Below, piece after piece: positions 54,596 through 63,205 of a stretch of DNA of 64,000 bases. The stretch is from NCBI GenBank assembly GCA_958403905.1, contig CATXZD010000013.1, positions 1 through 64,000 of the forward strand, given 5' to 3'. This DNA comes from an uncultured Ruminococcus sp. (GTDB lineage: Bacteria > Bacillota > Clostridia > Oscillospirales > Acutalibacteraceae). Below the pieces are notes generated by a model. That model saw only the letters and a list, made by a program, of their open reading frames with translations, was not told the origin of the DNA and ran no database searches. The number at the start of each line of letters is the position of its first letter. Within the stretch, counting starts at the first letter, position 1. A program made the position numbers and the translations under genes.

Positions 54596-55690
54596 TTAAA
54601 GCAATCCCATAAAATGGAGCAACCATATAATTCCGTAAGAAACCACACTAAACACAGCCGTGAGTCCCAGCGCCCATTTGACTGCTGCCACTTTGTCCAC
54701 AGGTAAATTTCCAACAAACTTTCCGGTCTGTCCGTTCATAGCAAAGGTGAATTTTTCATCCTTCCATGTAGTGTTCAAAATCCATACCGGATAAAGCGCA
54801 TATTTCACCTTGCCGCCGGATAAGCGAATGTTACTGTTTTCTGCTACTACGGTTGTATAGTTTTTTACCGTTTGCGCAAACGCTTCTTCTGTAGACTTCT
54901 TAACACGTTCGTTGGCTCTCTGAACACTTTGATCTGCATTCACATCGTACTTATCAGCCAAATAGCCTGAAAGATATGCGGTTTGAAAATCTACTGCATC
55001 TGAAATATCATAGGGTTCAATCGACTCCATAAGGTCGTCAGCCATTTTTGTAGATCCGTCTACGGGAACATTTGCAAAGCCGATATTACCGCCTCTGTGC
55101 ACCGAATAATGCTGTGTTTCGGTATAGTTGTAATTGCTGTCGCTCCAGCTGCGCACCTTTGTAGCACGGTAACGCACCTGTGCGCTTACGTCAGTATCAA
55201 ACAACCAAAACGGAACATACAAACCTTTGACTTCATCAATGTGGTTCTGATCCTTAAAAATTTTAGGCAACAGTCGTTTGCCCGATAGATGCTTTGTAAG
55301 TCCTGCCTTTGCTGCTTTTTTATCCAGTTTGAACGGAATCACAATATCAGGCTTTAACGCACCCGAAAACTGGCCGCTCATTACTACGGGATTTCCACAG
55401 AAAGGACATTCGGTAGCCGCAGTGTTTTCATCACCAACAATTTCGCCGCCGCAGGATTTGCAGATATAAGTACGCAAACCGTCTGTTTCTCCCTCTTGCC
55501 ACTCGGTTCCGGCATTGCTTTCCCATTGCATATCGTCAGCCTTATCGTTTTGAAGCTCGCTGTCATAGCCTTTAAGAGTTTCCATCTCAAATTCTGTGTC
55601 ACAGTAAGGACACTTCATTTTTTGAATATTGCTGTCAAAAACTATGGCTCCGCCACAACAGGGACATTTATATTCTTGTATAGCTGCCAT
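54596..55690 (-). CDS. TFIIB-type zinc-ribbon membrane protein (YdjG-like)
   Basis: The 364-aa protein has two zinc ribbons (residues 9-33 CPCCGG, CPYCDTEF; and about 76-101 CKSCGGEI, CPFCGNPV). A middle domain includes PDIVIPFKLDKKAA and GLYVPFWLFDTDV, and one membrane helix lies at the C-terminus (about 338-360). It lies 13 bases upstream of the TPM gene. No DNA-binding role is implied; similar ribbons occur in membrane scaffold proteins. Confidence 0.83.
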   Translation of the reverse strand: MAAIQEYKCPCCGGAIVFDSNIQKMKCPYCDTEFEMETLKGYDSELQNDKADDMQWESNAGTEWQEGETDGLRTYICKSCGGEIVGDENTAATECPFCGNPVVMSGQFSGALKPDIVIPFKLDKKAAKAGLTKHLSGKRLLPKIFKDQNHIDEVKGLYVPFWLFDTDVSAQVRYRATKVRSWSDSNYNYTETQHYSVHRGGNIGFANVPVDGSTKMADDLMESIEPYDISDAVDFQTAYLSGYLADKYDVNADQSVQRANERVKKSTEEAFAQTVKNYTTVVAENSNIRLSGGKVKYALYPVWILNTTWKDEKFTFAMNGQTGKFVGNLPVDKVAAVKWALGLTAVFSVVSYGIIWLLHFMGLL

Positions 55691-55750
55691 TTCTTTATCT
55701 CCTTATGTTAGTCTATCGTTCCGACTCTTTTAATTTACCAAATAGGTTAT

Positions 55751-55812
55751 GTTATCGGGGCGATCAATAAAATTAACCCTGTTTTAATTTTGTCAAACAG
55801 CCCCCGTAACAG
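55751..55812 (-). other. Structured spacer between the SPFH and zinc-ribbon genes
   Basis: GTTATCGGGGCG and the facing CAGCCCCCGTAAC can pair imperfectly across about 35 bases. It may be a processing or partial-termination site that sets different levels of the operon genes. No clean T-run follows. Confidence 0.3.
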
Positions 55813-55838
55813 AATCCTCTTGATAATCTATTGCATAA

Positions 55839-57266
55839 TTACTTAATATCATTTTCGTTAAATATGTCGCCGCACTCAGGACAGAATTTAGGCGGATTTG
55901 TGGGATCTTCAGGCTCCCATCCGCATTTGTCACAGCGGTAGAGAGGCGCACTCTCGGGTTTCTTTGCACCGCAGTTCTGACAGAATTTTCCTTTATTTAC
56001 TGCGCCGCAGGAACAAATCCAGCCGTCCTTATTTGCAGGCTTAGGTGAACCGCACTCAGGACAGAATTTTCCTGTAACTGTCGCACCGCAAGAGCACTTC
56101 CATGCACCGGCGCTTGGCTGTGGCTCAGGCTTTTTAGCACCGCATTCGGGACAGAATTTGCCTGATACCGTTGCACCGCAAGAGCATTTCCAGCCGTCAG
56201 CCGCAGGAGCCGTCTGTGCAGTCTGCTGTTGCTGAGCCATTTGCTGCTGTGCACCCATATTATACATATTCTGTGCAGCACCAAAGCCGCCCTGGCCGCC
56301 CATTCCGACCATGCCCATACCCATAAAGCCGGTCATAGCGCCAGCTGAGTTGCCTGCGGCAGTCTGCATAGCAGAGGCAGTAGCATCAGTCATTCTGCCT
56401 GCCATCGTCATCGGACTTGCGCCGTATGCTGCTGCATCTTCCAACTCGTTAATCTTCTTCATATCTTCATCTGTCAGTGTGATTGGGTTAAGTGTAATTT
56501 TGCCGACAGAGATACCTCTGTTCTCAATCCACTCTTGCTTGAGCGCATCATTCATTGCCTCTTTCAGCTCTTTTGCCTTGGCAGGAATCTGAGCAGGCTT
56601 TAACTCCTGTGCGGCAAGCGCACCCATTGCAGGCTGCAAAGCATCCACAAATTCTGATTTTAACTGTCCGTTAATCTCATCGGTTCTGTATTCGTCTTCA
56701 ACGTTACCGCACAAACGGGTGTAAAAAAGCAGAGGGTCTGTAATCATATAGGTGTATGTACCGTTACAGCGAACCTGCACCGTTCTGCTGAGGTTAATGC
56801 TCTTTTTGGTTACTTCAAATAAAATAGGACTTGGCGTGCCAAATTTGTTGCCAATAATTTCTTTTGTGTTAAAATAATACACACGCTGGTCTTTGCCTGT
56901 GTCACCGCCATATGCAAAACGCTTTCCGACAAGACAGAATGTTTCTATTATACTGTTTCCAAGACTGCCTGAGAAGATAGACGGTTCGGTGGATCTGTCG
57001 TAAGTAAATTCGCCCGGCTCGGCGCAAACTTCAACAACCTTGCCTTGCTCAACGATAATCATACACTGACCGTCGGCAACGGCAATACCCGATCCGTTTG
57101 AAATGATGTTATCGTTTCCTTTTGTGTTTGAAGAACGTCCGCTCGTACGCTTCTGTCCTTTTCTCATAAGAACATCGTTTGGAAGTGAATCACAATAGAA
57201 AAATTCCTTCCACTGATCGGCAAGAGTGCCGCCCAATGCTCCGATTCCTGCTTTAATAAGTCCCAT
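55839..57266 (-). CDS. SPFH-domain protein with four C-terminal zinc ribbons (YdjI-like)
   Basis: The 475-aa protein starts MGLIKAGIGALGGTLADQWKE, the typical start of YdjI-type SPFH proteins, and carries the SPFH domain to about residue 285. A Gly/Met/Gln-rich linker follows, then three near-identical short ribbons (WKCSCGATVSGKFCPECG and relatives) and a fourth longer one (RCDKCG, CPECGD). SPFH proteins build membrane scaffolds. The repeated ribbons could add protein partners. Confidence 0.88.
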   Translation of the reverse strand: MGLIKAGIGALGGTLADQWKEFFYCDSLPNDVLMRKGQKRTSGRSSNTKGNDNIISNGSGIAVADGQCMIIVEQGKVVEVCAEPGEFTYDRSTEPSIFSGSLGNSIIETFCLVGKRFAYGGDTGKDQRVYYFNTKEIIGNKFGTPSPILFEVTKKSINLSRTVQVRCNGTYTYMITDPLLFYTRLCGNVEDEYRTDEINGQLKSEFVDALQPAMGALAAQELKPAQIPAKAKELKEAMNDALKQEWIENRGISVGKITLNPITLTDEDMKKINELEDAAAYGASPMTMAGRMTDATASAMQTAAGNSAGAMTGFMGMGMVGMGGQGGFGAAQNMYNMGAQQQMAQQQQTAQTAPAADGWKCSCGATVSGKFCPECGAKKPEPQPSAGAWKCSCGATVTGKFCPECGSPKPANKDGWICSCGAVNKGKFCQNCGAKKPESAPLYRCDKCGWEPEDPTNPPKFCPECGDIFNENDIK

Positions 57267-57313
57267 AATGTGACTCCTTTCATAGTTAATTATTTTTTAT
57301 TATTTAAAAATGT

Positions 57314-57592
57314 TTATTGATTTTTTGATGAATTTCCAACAGAATAAGGGTTTTTATTCTCTTTCGGAGGATCGGGTGTACTGCTGCATCTGCTCGCCCA
57401 GCCTATGAAATACATCCAAAGAATGATGCCGAGAATCCAAACGCCGAAAGCAATTACTGCCCACCAGACAGACCAACCAAGCCAAAAGTGCAGAGCAAGC
57501 AAAATAGCGGCAGGAATTAACCCTTCCAAATTAAGAAGCATATTGAAGAGCAGACAGAGGAAAAAGTTTCCGCTTCGTTTTGTTCTTCGCAT
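57314..57592 (-). CDS. Small two-helix membrane protein
   Basis: The 92-aa product has a basic start (MRRTKRSG), two or three hydrophobic segments (about 9-36 and 40-66, WSVWWAVIAFGVWILGIILW) and a polar tail. It lies 47 bases before the SPFH gene on the same strand and is probably the first operon gene. GGGAGGTG supports the start. No named family is clear. Confidence 0.65.
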   Translation of the reverse strand: MRRTKRSGNFFLCLLFNMLLNLEGLIPAAILLALHFWLGWSVWWAVIAFGVWILGIILWMYFIGWASRCSSTPDPPKENKNPYSVGNSSKNQ

Positions 57593-57814
57593 TCATTGAC
57601 ACCTCCCAATTCATATTTTAGCATTCAGTTTTTTAGAACACAAAAAATTGCAGACACTCTTTAGTCAATTATATTATACAATATTTTTTAAATTTTCGCA
57701 TCATATTATAACACAAATCCGACAAATTTTCAATGGATTTCAGCCATTTTGCTGTATTGTTATAAAAATTTGCTTTATTCGTCTGCCTATAGAGGTATCT
57801 CTATAATTCAACCG

Positions 57815-58222
57815 TCATAACAATATCGGTAACATAACAATATTTATGCAGGGATTATCGTTGCTTTGCACCGCCGTAGGGACACGGCGTATGTCAAGAG
57901 TAAAATTGCTGACAGGTGTACAAGCACATAACTTACACATTACAAACTTGAAATAGAGCGATTTATCAGCAATTCTGAAGTTACGATAACAAGCAATGAA
58001 GAAATCCTCTTCGAGAACTACACCAAACGTTCGACCGTTGTCCCACTCTGGAAATATCGTTCCCATTGAATCAACAAATTTAACTGTTCCTCTCGTGCAA
58101 GGTGGAACAGGTGCATACGGATCGTCCATATGGATCAGCTCAATCCTTGTTCCAGGAGGATACAATTTCTTTGTGCTTTCCGCTATTCTGCGCTGTCTTT
58201 CATATTCGTTCAAGTTATACAT
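57815..58222 (-). pseudogene. DUF4314 gene with displaced 3' end
   Basis: Residues 1-72 carry a DUF4314 domain (PPGTRIELIHMDDPYAPVPP, FPEWDNGRTFGVVLEEDFF), a small protein common on Firmicute conjugative elements. Normal members end shortly after. Here about 60 more codons follow with no domain-like pattern, and they include a 6-bp hairpin (57872-57889) better explained as former noncoding DNA. I read this as a gene whose original end was lost by rearrangement. The ATG at 58222 touches AGGAG; a TTG three codons later is the better-spaced start. Confidence 0.55.
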
Positions 58223-58255
58223 CTCCTAAAATAAAGTTTTTTTATGTCATTACAT

Positions 58256-58450
58256 TTAAGTAGGACTTCTAATTTTAATTTTCGTACAATCAATCCATCT
58301 CCTTCTTTTTTCTGTTTGTATTGAGATTTTTGTTATCAGAGAAATGTTCGATCTTGTTTTCATCACAGTTATCATTGCGCCTGTCAAAGTTAGGTTTTGC
58401 CGCATCTCCCTTTCAAACTTCCTGAGTTCGGGTGTGTCGGTAAAATACAT
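58256..58450 (-). pseudogene. Small mobile-element-type gene, probably frameshifted
   Basis: The frame starts MYFTDTPELRKFEREMR behind AAAGG and then turns into Thr/Ile-rich sequence. In the -1 frame from that point the same DNA reads KPNFDRRNDNCDENK and stays open for about 30 codons, which fits the charged start better. I infer one indel near 58400. Similar short proteins accompany DUF4314 genes on conjugative elements as far as I recall. Confidence 0.35.
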
Positions 58451-58486
58451 ATCAATCATCCTTTCAAATTTTTTACAAATAAAAAA

Positions 58487-58522
58487 GCAACCGTTCTAAT
58501 TTAAAAAAATTAAAACGATTGC
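58487..58522 (-). terminator. Second tandem terminator
   Basis: A 16-bp stem with two G-T pairs (58487-58502 with 58507-58522), followed on the minus strand by TTTTTT. Confidence 0.75.
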
Positions 58523-58533
58523 CAATAAAAAAA

Positions 58534-58565
58534 GAGCTGAAATTATATTTCTATAACTTCAACTC
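58534..58565 (-). terminator. First tandem terminator
   Basis: A 14-bp stem (58534-58547 with 58552-58565), GAAA tetraloop on the minus strand, then seven T residues. It would stop transcription coming from the ATP-grasp side. Confidence 0.8.
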
Positions 58566-58620
58566 TGTATATCAATATTAAATTTTACTAATGAAAATGG
58601 AGAAAGGGCACAAAAGCTAA

Positions 58621-58651
58621 TTTCGAGGGTTCAAATCCTGACTGTCAGCAA
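58621..58651 (+). other. tRNA-like 3' fragment, degenerate
   Basis: GAGGGTTCAAATCCTGA looks like a T-arm and is followed by CTGTCAGCA. Only three of five T-stem pairs form and no acceptor partner or anticodon arm is found upstream, so this is not a gene. It may be a remnant of an integration site. Confidence 0.2.
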
Positions 58652-58706
58652 AAAATCAGCTTTGACATCTATTTTTTCTTATTAAAAAAATTGTTTCATA
58701 AAATGC

Positions 58707-58733
58707 AAAAAGCCCGATTAAATCGGGCTTTTT
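58707..58733. terminator. Bidirectional terminator-like hairpin
   Basis: AAAAAGCCCGA pairs with TCGGGCTTTTT around a 5-base loop, with T-runs on both strands. Confidence 0.75.
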
Positions 58734-58736
58734 CGG

Positions 58737-58790
58737 GTGACATCTTTTTTGTTACCCTCTTATGTCAATAGGTTACGAAAGAGATGTCAC
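58737..58790. repeat. 20-base imperfect inverted repeat
   Basis: The arm 58737-58756 (GTGACATCTTTTTTGTTACC) and the reverse complement of 58771-58790 agree at 17 of 20 bases. The 14 bases between them give TTGACATAAGAGGG when read across the arm junction on the minus strand. This could be a mobile-element end, a recombination site or a regulatory dyad. Confidence 0.5.
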
Positions 58791-58963
58791 TTTAAAAATT
58801 TAATTTGGACTTGAACCTATGCTTTGATATATCAATATATTATATTTCAATGAAAAAGCTTTTATAGATTTCATGTTATAATACAAATCGTCCACACCTG
58901 AAACCGCAATACAAGATTTCTGAACAGAAAGGGCAAGAATATGCCACAAATTAAGCGACTAAA

Positions 58964-59191
58964 TTAACTGATTGCAAATAGACTAATAGGTTTGGATTTA
59001 TTAGCTTTAGATGATTTCATTTTAAAATTCGCAGTTCTCTTTTTGAATTCAAAATAGAAAAAAGCGACCTTAAAAAGCAGGTTAAACACCGAGATTATAA
59101 AGAAAAACAACATCCAGTCAAACCACAGGGGTTCATATTGCAATGGTGTTTCCAGGAACTTCTTTTTGACGTTTGATACTATTTGCAACAA
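58964..59191 (-). CDS. Possible small membrane protein, doubtful
   Basis: The frame (75 codons from a TTG) overlaps the end of the ATP-grasp gene by 59 bases. It codes for a hydrophobic stretch (WFDWMLFFFIISVFNLLFKVA) and a basic tail. No ribosome site is clear; an internal ATG before LFFF is another start. It could be a third, membrane-anchoring part of the cassette or chance. Confidence 0.25.
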   Translation of the reverse strand: MLQIVSNVKKKFLETPLQYEPLWFDWMLFFFIISVFNLLFKVAFFYFEFKKRTANFKMKSSKANKSKPISLFAIS

Positions 59192-60098
59192 TATTTTTAA
59201 TCATAGTTTCATACTGTATTCCTGAACTAGATGCAGATAAAGCTATCGCAGCTTTTCTCCCTAAATTGCAACACAAATTAAACTCAATAAAGTATGGAAT
59301 TCCATTACATACAATAAAGTCAAATCTAGCATAATCAATTGGAGCAATAAATTCATATATTTTTAATACTGCTTGTTTTAAAAGATTATTTATTTTTGTA
59401 TCGTTACTAATACTTCGCTTTAGCCCCCCTTGAACTTGACGCTTCTGCAGATAGGTTGATACTATGCAATCGGATTCTTCTTTAATAGGGGGTAAAACAA
59501 CAGGTTCCAGTTTTGAATTTAGTATCAAAGGAACAGTATAGACAGTACCTTCTATATACTGTTCAACAATAATATCATTATTTTTTTGATATAAATATTT
59601 AACTTGGGCTTTTAGTTGCTCATAAGACATTGCAATAGAATCTTTAGATATAAATTTGGACGAACCACCAAAACGAGGTTTGATGAAATATGGTGGTTTA
59701 AAACTAAGACTTTCTGGATATATTGCTTGACCGCAATCAAACTTTTTCCAAATAGGAGTTGGCACATTCAAATATTGTGATAGCATTTTTGCACAACATT
59801 TATCTTCAGAAATAGCTCTAATGTTAGGTCTAGCTCCTAGATAGGGTATTCTTAAGTACTCTGCGAATTCTGAAACAAATATCTCGGAATTTCTGAAATC
59901 AGCCTTATTATACAATGTAAAAATATAATCAATATCCTTAATTAGCATTAATTCATTAAAATCATTGCAAGGGACAATGGTGTTTCCTGTAGATTTTAAT
60001 ATTTTATATATATCCTGATGATAGTTCCAATAAACTTCATCTTCAGGCAGATTATTAGCATTCCCCTTTGCGTATTTTGCAAAAAATAATATATTCAT
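59133..60098 (-). CDS. D-Ala-D-Ala-ligase-like ATP-grasp enzyme
   Basis: The 321-aa protein follows the Ddl-type ATP-grasp plan: IDYIFTLYNKADFRNSE and RIPYLGARPNIRAISEDK (about 56-99), the ATP-binding Lys in FIKPRFGGSS (about 140), EQYIEGTVYTVPL (about 185), and metal-binding residues in YARFDFIVCNG and FIEFNLCCNLG (about 258-283). The usual Ddl end N-x-x-P-G is replaced by NLCCNLG, which suggests another amino-acid or peptide substrate. It lies one base after the membrane gene, with GAGGA inside that gene's end. The AT content is higher than in the flanking chromosome. Confidence 0.82.
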   Translation of the reverse strand: MNILFFAKYAKGNANNLPEDEVYWNYHQDIYKILKSTGNTIVPCNDFNELMLIKDIDYIFTLYNKADFRNSEIFVSEFAEYLRIPYLGARPNIRAISEDKCCAKMLSQYLNVPTPIWKKFDCGQAIYPESLSFKPPYFIKPRFGGSSKFISKDSIAMSYEQLKAQVKYLYQKNNDIIVEQYIEGTVYTVPLILNSKLEPVVLPPIKEESDCIVSTYLQKRQVQGGLKRSISNDTKINNLLKQAVLKIYEFIAPIDYARFDFIVCNGIPYFIEFNLCCNLGRKAAIALSASSSGIQYETMIKNIVANSIKRQKEVPGNTIAI

Positions 60099-60099
60099 T

Positions 60100-60903
60100 T
60101 TAATTATTCCTCATTAATTTTTCTCTAATTATGTTCAGTTTATTATCAATATCTGAAATATTATTCCGACTTCCATCTTTTATTATAAAACCACCTTGAT
60201 TATTTTGTAACCGTTTCCAAAGATTTTCGTAGTACTCTGAAAACATTTCCACAATATCTATATTTTCGCTAAATATAAATTTATTATATTTTGGAGAAAC
60301 TCTTGATTTTCCTGGATTCCAGAGCAATAGATATTTCTCATCAAAAATCTGCAAATTCAATATATCAATATCATTTTCTACATAAGCAATACTAACATTA
60401 TCTAAATTTTCAGTACTTTTCAATTGTTCTATCACCCAATCTAATTTGTCTAACGTTGGTATTTTAACTATTCTTTTAATTTCAACTGTTTGATTTCTCT
60501 TCGCAAAAGGAAAAACAGAATCAAAATATTTATTTCTAGTAATAGAACCTTTTCTACTTGGTTTGTTAATATTCAATGATGTAAGCCAAACACTGGACTG
60601 TGATACGCCCAAATATTCTAACCCCAATTCATAAAAATCATCTGATCCTTTTCCTGCCTTTGTATTAGTAATATTACTACTTCTTTTAACCTCATTTATT
60701 TCCTTATACATTTTATCTTTAAAACTATGTAGCTCAAAATAGGTACTAATGCAAAAAATAGCAAAAACAAGTATAATTGAACTGCTCAAAATATTGCCCC
60801 AATCAATTGTTTCAGATAAAGATTCTAAAACTACTTGAATTATCTGGCCCACGATAATCATTATTAAAGTGACAATATCAAAAACTTTTTTAAATTTCTT
60901 CAT
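60100..60903 (-). CDS. Membrane protein with cytoplasmic PLD-like or sensor-like domain, unknown
   Basis: The 267-aa protein has two N-terminal membrane helices (about residues 8-28 and 37-58), then a soluble domain. The soluble part shows SSVWLTSLNINKPSRKGSI, YFDSVFPFAKR, VEIKRIVKIPTLDKLDWVI and YLLLWNPGKSR. This resembles domains of the DUF5919/PLD-like sensor kind by pattern only; no HKD motif is seen. The ATG at 60903 is behind GGGAGG. It is translationally linked to the ATP-grasp gene, so the two probably act together at the membrane. Confidence 0.6.
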   Translation of the reverse strand: MKKFKKVFDIVTLIMIIVGQIIQVVLESLSETIDWGNILSSSIILVFAIFCISTYFELHSFKDKMYKEINEVKRSSNITNTKAGKGSDDFYELGLEYLGVSQSSVWLTSLNINKPSRKGSITRNKYFDSVFPFAKRNQTVEIKRIVKIPTLDKLDWVIEQLKSTENLDNVSIAYVENDIDILNLQIFDEKYLLLWNPGKSRVSPKYNKFIFSENIDIVEMFSEYYENLWKRLQNNQGGFIIKDGSRNNISDIDNKLNIIREKLMRNN

Positions 60904-61573
60904 AATGCCTCCCATAATTAAATCATTATATACTATGTTATTATGTTTCTATACAAAAAGTATCAATTTTCTTATAAATTCAAAATAATAAATTAAGATA
61001 ATATAATCTAAAGAACACTTCTAATTATATTGTTACATTGATATCATTTTATTCATCTAAGATTATTAATATTAATTCTATTATATCATAACTTTTAAAA
61101 TTTGCAAAAAATTTTTGCGGATTTTATAGAAAAATTATTTCAAATATGAATATGAATATGACCGAATTTTATTATACCGTTTATTCTTTTGTATCAGACT
61201 TTATTCATTTCTGACTATCATTTTGGTTTAGTCAGGGTTATTCCTTAAATGGATATAAAGATGAACGAATATTCAAATTGCATTATCATAACTTTCGCAA
61301 AATTCATTGATATGTGCATACCGTATTGCTGATTCAGGCCGTAGCTGGAAATCAAGTGCAATATCACAATGTGCAAGTATGCCACCATATTGTCTTGCTT
61401 TGAAATAATGCCTTTTGTATTTGTTTGTGCAATCCACTTCAAATTTTATTATAACACAACTTTTACCGTTTGAAAGCAATCGTGCAAGTATTTTTTTAAA
61501 ATAAAGATTAGTCATATATGCTATAAATCGTAACATACATGACTGGGTTTTATTTATATAGATTTGCACAATC
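60904..61573. other. AT-rich intergenic region upstream of the ATP-grasp cassette
   Basis: About 670 very AT-rich bases lie between the cassette and the recombinase. They hold a 7-bp hairpin (CTGACTA 61211-61217 with TAGTCAG 61229-61235) and two overlapping weak frames. No clear gene or promoter is seen. Confidence 0.5.
61273..61569 (-). CDS. Doubtful 98-codon frame after the recombinase
   Basis: It starts at a GTG 4 bases after the recombinase stop, without a ribosome site. The middle part (KFEVDCTNKYKRHYFKARQ) is charged and protein-like and may be a decayed element gene. Not recognised. Confidence 0.25.
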   Translation of the reverse strand: MQIYINKTQSCMLRFIAYMTNLYFKKILARLLSNGKSCVIIKFEVDCTNKYKRHYFKARQYGGILAHCDIALDFQLRPESAIRYAHINEFCESYDNAI

Positions 61574-63205
61574 TTAAAGTGCGGCTTTCATCAGCGTTCC
61601 GTATTTAAATTGGATTTCAATTTGATCAGCTGATATTACCTTTATGCAGGATATAAGTTGTCTGACTGCTTGGTCGTTATATTCTACAGGATGATTTTTA
61701 AGACCTTCAATTATTACTGCCATCTCATTTATTGTGTCAGAGGTGCTATTAAGCTTTTCCTGTTGATTTTCTATCTCGGCAAGCTCATCTTTAAGAGAGT
61801 ACATCTCACTGAATAAATTATCGAATTGCTCGTCAAAATCTCCGTTTTGTGCGGCTTCATTATCCATATCGGCGAGCTGTTCTATGCTTTGTTTTAAATC
61901 GTTTAACTTGTTTTTCTTGGCGATAATACTGCTTGTATCTTGTTGTGTCTGATATATTTTCAAGTGCGTGCAAATTCTGCTGACATCAGCACCCTCTGAT
62001 TTTGCCTTTCGTGTAATTGCTTCTGCAATCGCATTTTGTAATGCCGATTCTTCAAGGGACGGTGAGTTTTTACAATATTTTGTTCCGTAATCAAGTCGAC
62101 TGATACATCTCCATACAACCTTTTTCTTACCTCTTATAGTCCAAGTTACCCGTCTGTATGGAGTACCACAGTTACCGCAGAACAGCAATTCTGAAAGTGC
62201 GTATTTGCTTGAATATTTACCAAGCTCGGTTTTTGTACCTTTTTGCTTAACTTTTCGTTTGCTGTTTCTGCGTGAAATTTCTTCCTGTACCTTGTCAAAC
62301 ATACTGCGCTCTATTATCGCCGGATGATTGTTTTCAACATAGTACATCGGCAGTTCACCGTTGTTTTTCTTAGATTTCTTGCTGATACAATCGACAATAT
62401 ATGTTTTTTGCAGCAAGGCATCACCTTTATATTTTTCATTGGTAAGTATCGACTGTACTCTTGCCGATGACCAATTTGTTTTTCCTCTTGCTGTCGGAAT
62501 TCCATCCGCTGTTAAGCCTTTGGCTATGTCAAGCAAGCTTTTTCCGGCAAGGTATTCATTAAATATTCTGCGGATAATAACCGCTTGTTCTTCATCAATT
62601 TCAGGCTTGCCATCTACACCTTTGCGATAGCCGAGAAATGACTTATAGCTGAACGGCACATTGCCGTTTTTTAGACTCTGCCGTTTGCCAATTTTAACAT
62701 TCATGCTGATTGATTCACTTTCAGCCTGTGATAATCCGCTGAACAGTGTTATGAGCAGTTCGCTTGAAACCTGTAGGGTGTTGATACCCTCTTTTTCAAA
62801 GATTATCGGTATTCCAAGTTCTTTCAGTTCCCTGACATAGAGAAGACAGTCAAGATTATTTCGGGAGAATCTCGACACAGACTTTGTAATTATAATGTCA
62901 ATTTTTCCTTTTCGGCAGTCACATATCATTCTCATAAAATCAGGACGCTTTTTTGCGATTGTCCCCGTTATGCCCTCATCAGCATAAATACCTGCCATCT
63001 GCCAATTAGGCTTCATAATAATCATTTCTGTGTACATTTCTTTTTGAGTTTCAAAGCTGTGTTCCTGCTGTTCTTTGTCAGTAGATACACGGCAGTATGC
63101 CGCAACTCGCTTTGGTCTGATGTCTATTCGATTATCACCCGAATATTCAGGCTTAGGCGGTATTATGGTAACCTTTTTAGGTGCTTGGATAGTCTGTACA
63201 GCCAT
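61574..63205 (-). CDS. Large serine recombinase
   Basis: The 543-aa site-specific recombinase has the resolvase domain with R39 and nucleophile S41 (YCRVSTDKEQQ), the Arg-rich SVSRFSRNN, then a Recombinase domain (about 195-300), a zinc beta-ribbon (CGNCG and later Cys), and a coiled coil (about 435-500). This is the layout of TnpX/integrase-type enzymes of clostridial elements. The ATG overlaps the upstream recombinase by 29 bases, behind GGAAAGG. Confidence 0.95.
   Translation of the reverse strand: MAVQTIQAPKKVTIIPPKPEYSGDNRIDIRPKRVAAYCRVSTDKEQQEHSFETQKEMYTEMIIMKPNWQMAGIYADEGITGTIAKKRPDFMRMICDCRKGKIDIIITKSVSRFSRNNLDCLLYVRELKELGIPIIFEKEGINTLQVSSELLITLFSGLSQAESESISMNVKIGKRQSLKNGNVPFSYKSFLGYRKGVDGKPEIDEEQAVIIRRIFNEYLAGKSLLDIAKGLTADGIPTARGKTNWSSARVQSILTNEKYKGDALLQKTYIVDCISKKSKKNNGELPMYYVENNHPAIIERSMFDKVQEEISRRNSKRKVKQKGTKTELGKYSSKYALSELLFCGNCGTPYRRVTWTIRGKKKVVWRCISRLDYGTKYCKNSPSLEESALQNAIAEAITRKAKSEGADVSRICTHLKIYQTQQDTSSIIAKKNKLNDLKQSIEQLADMDNEAAQNGDFDEQFDNLFSEMYSLKDELAEIENQQEKLNSTSDTINEMAVIIEGLKNHPVEYNDQAVRQLISCIKVISADQIEIQFKYGTLMKAAL

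Larger units (their letters stand above)
58451..58963. other. Intergenic stretch of about 510 bases in the mobile region
   Basis: No credible gene is seen. The stretch holds two tandem minus-strand terminators, a bidirectional hairpin, a tRNA-like 3' fragment and a 20-base inverted repeat, each listed separately. Confidence 0.7.

Noticed and set aside
58621..58651. Intact tRNA gene
   Set aside because: T-stem pairing fails at two of five positions and no D-arm, anticodon arm or acceptor 5' half is present.
61245..61442. 65-codon minus-strand frame
   Set aside because: Overlaps another weak frame in an AT-rich noncoding stretch and has no ribosome site.
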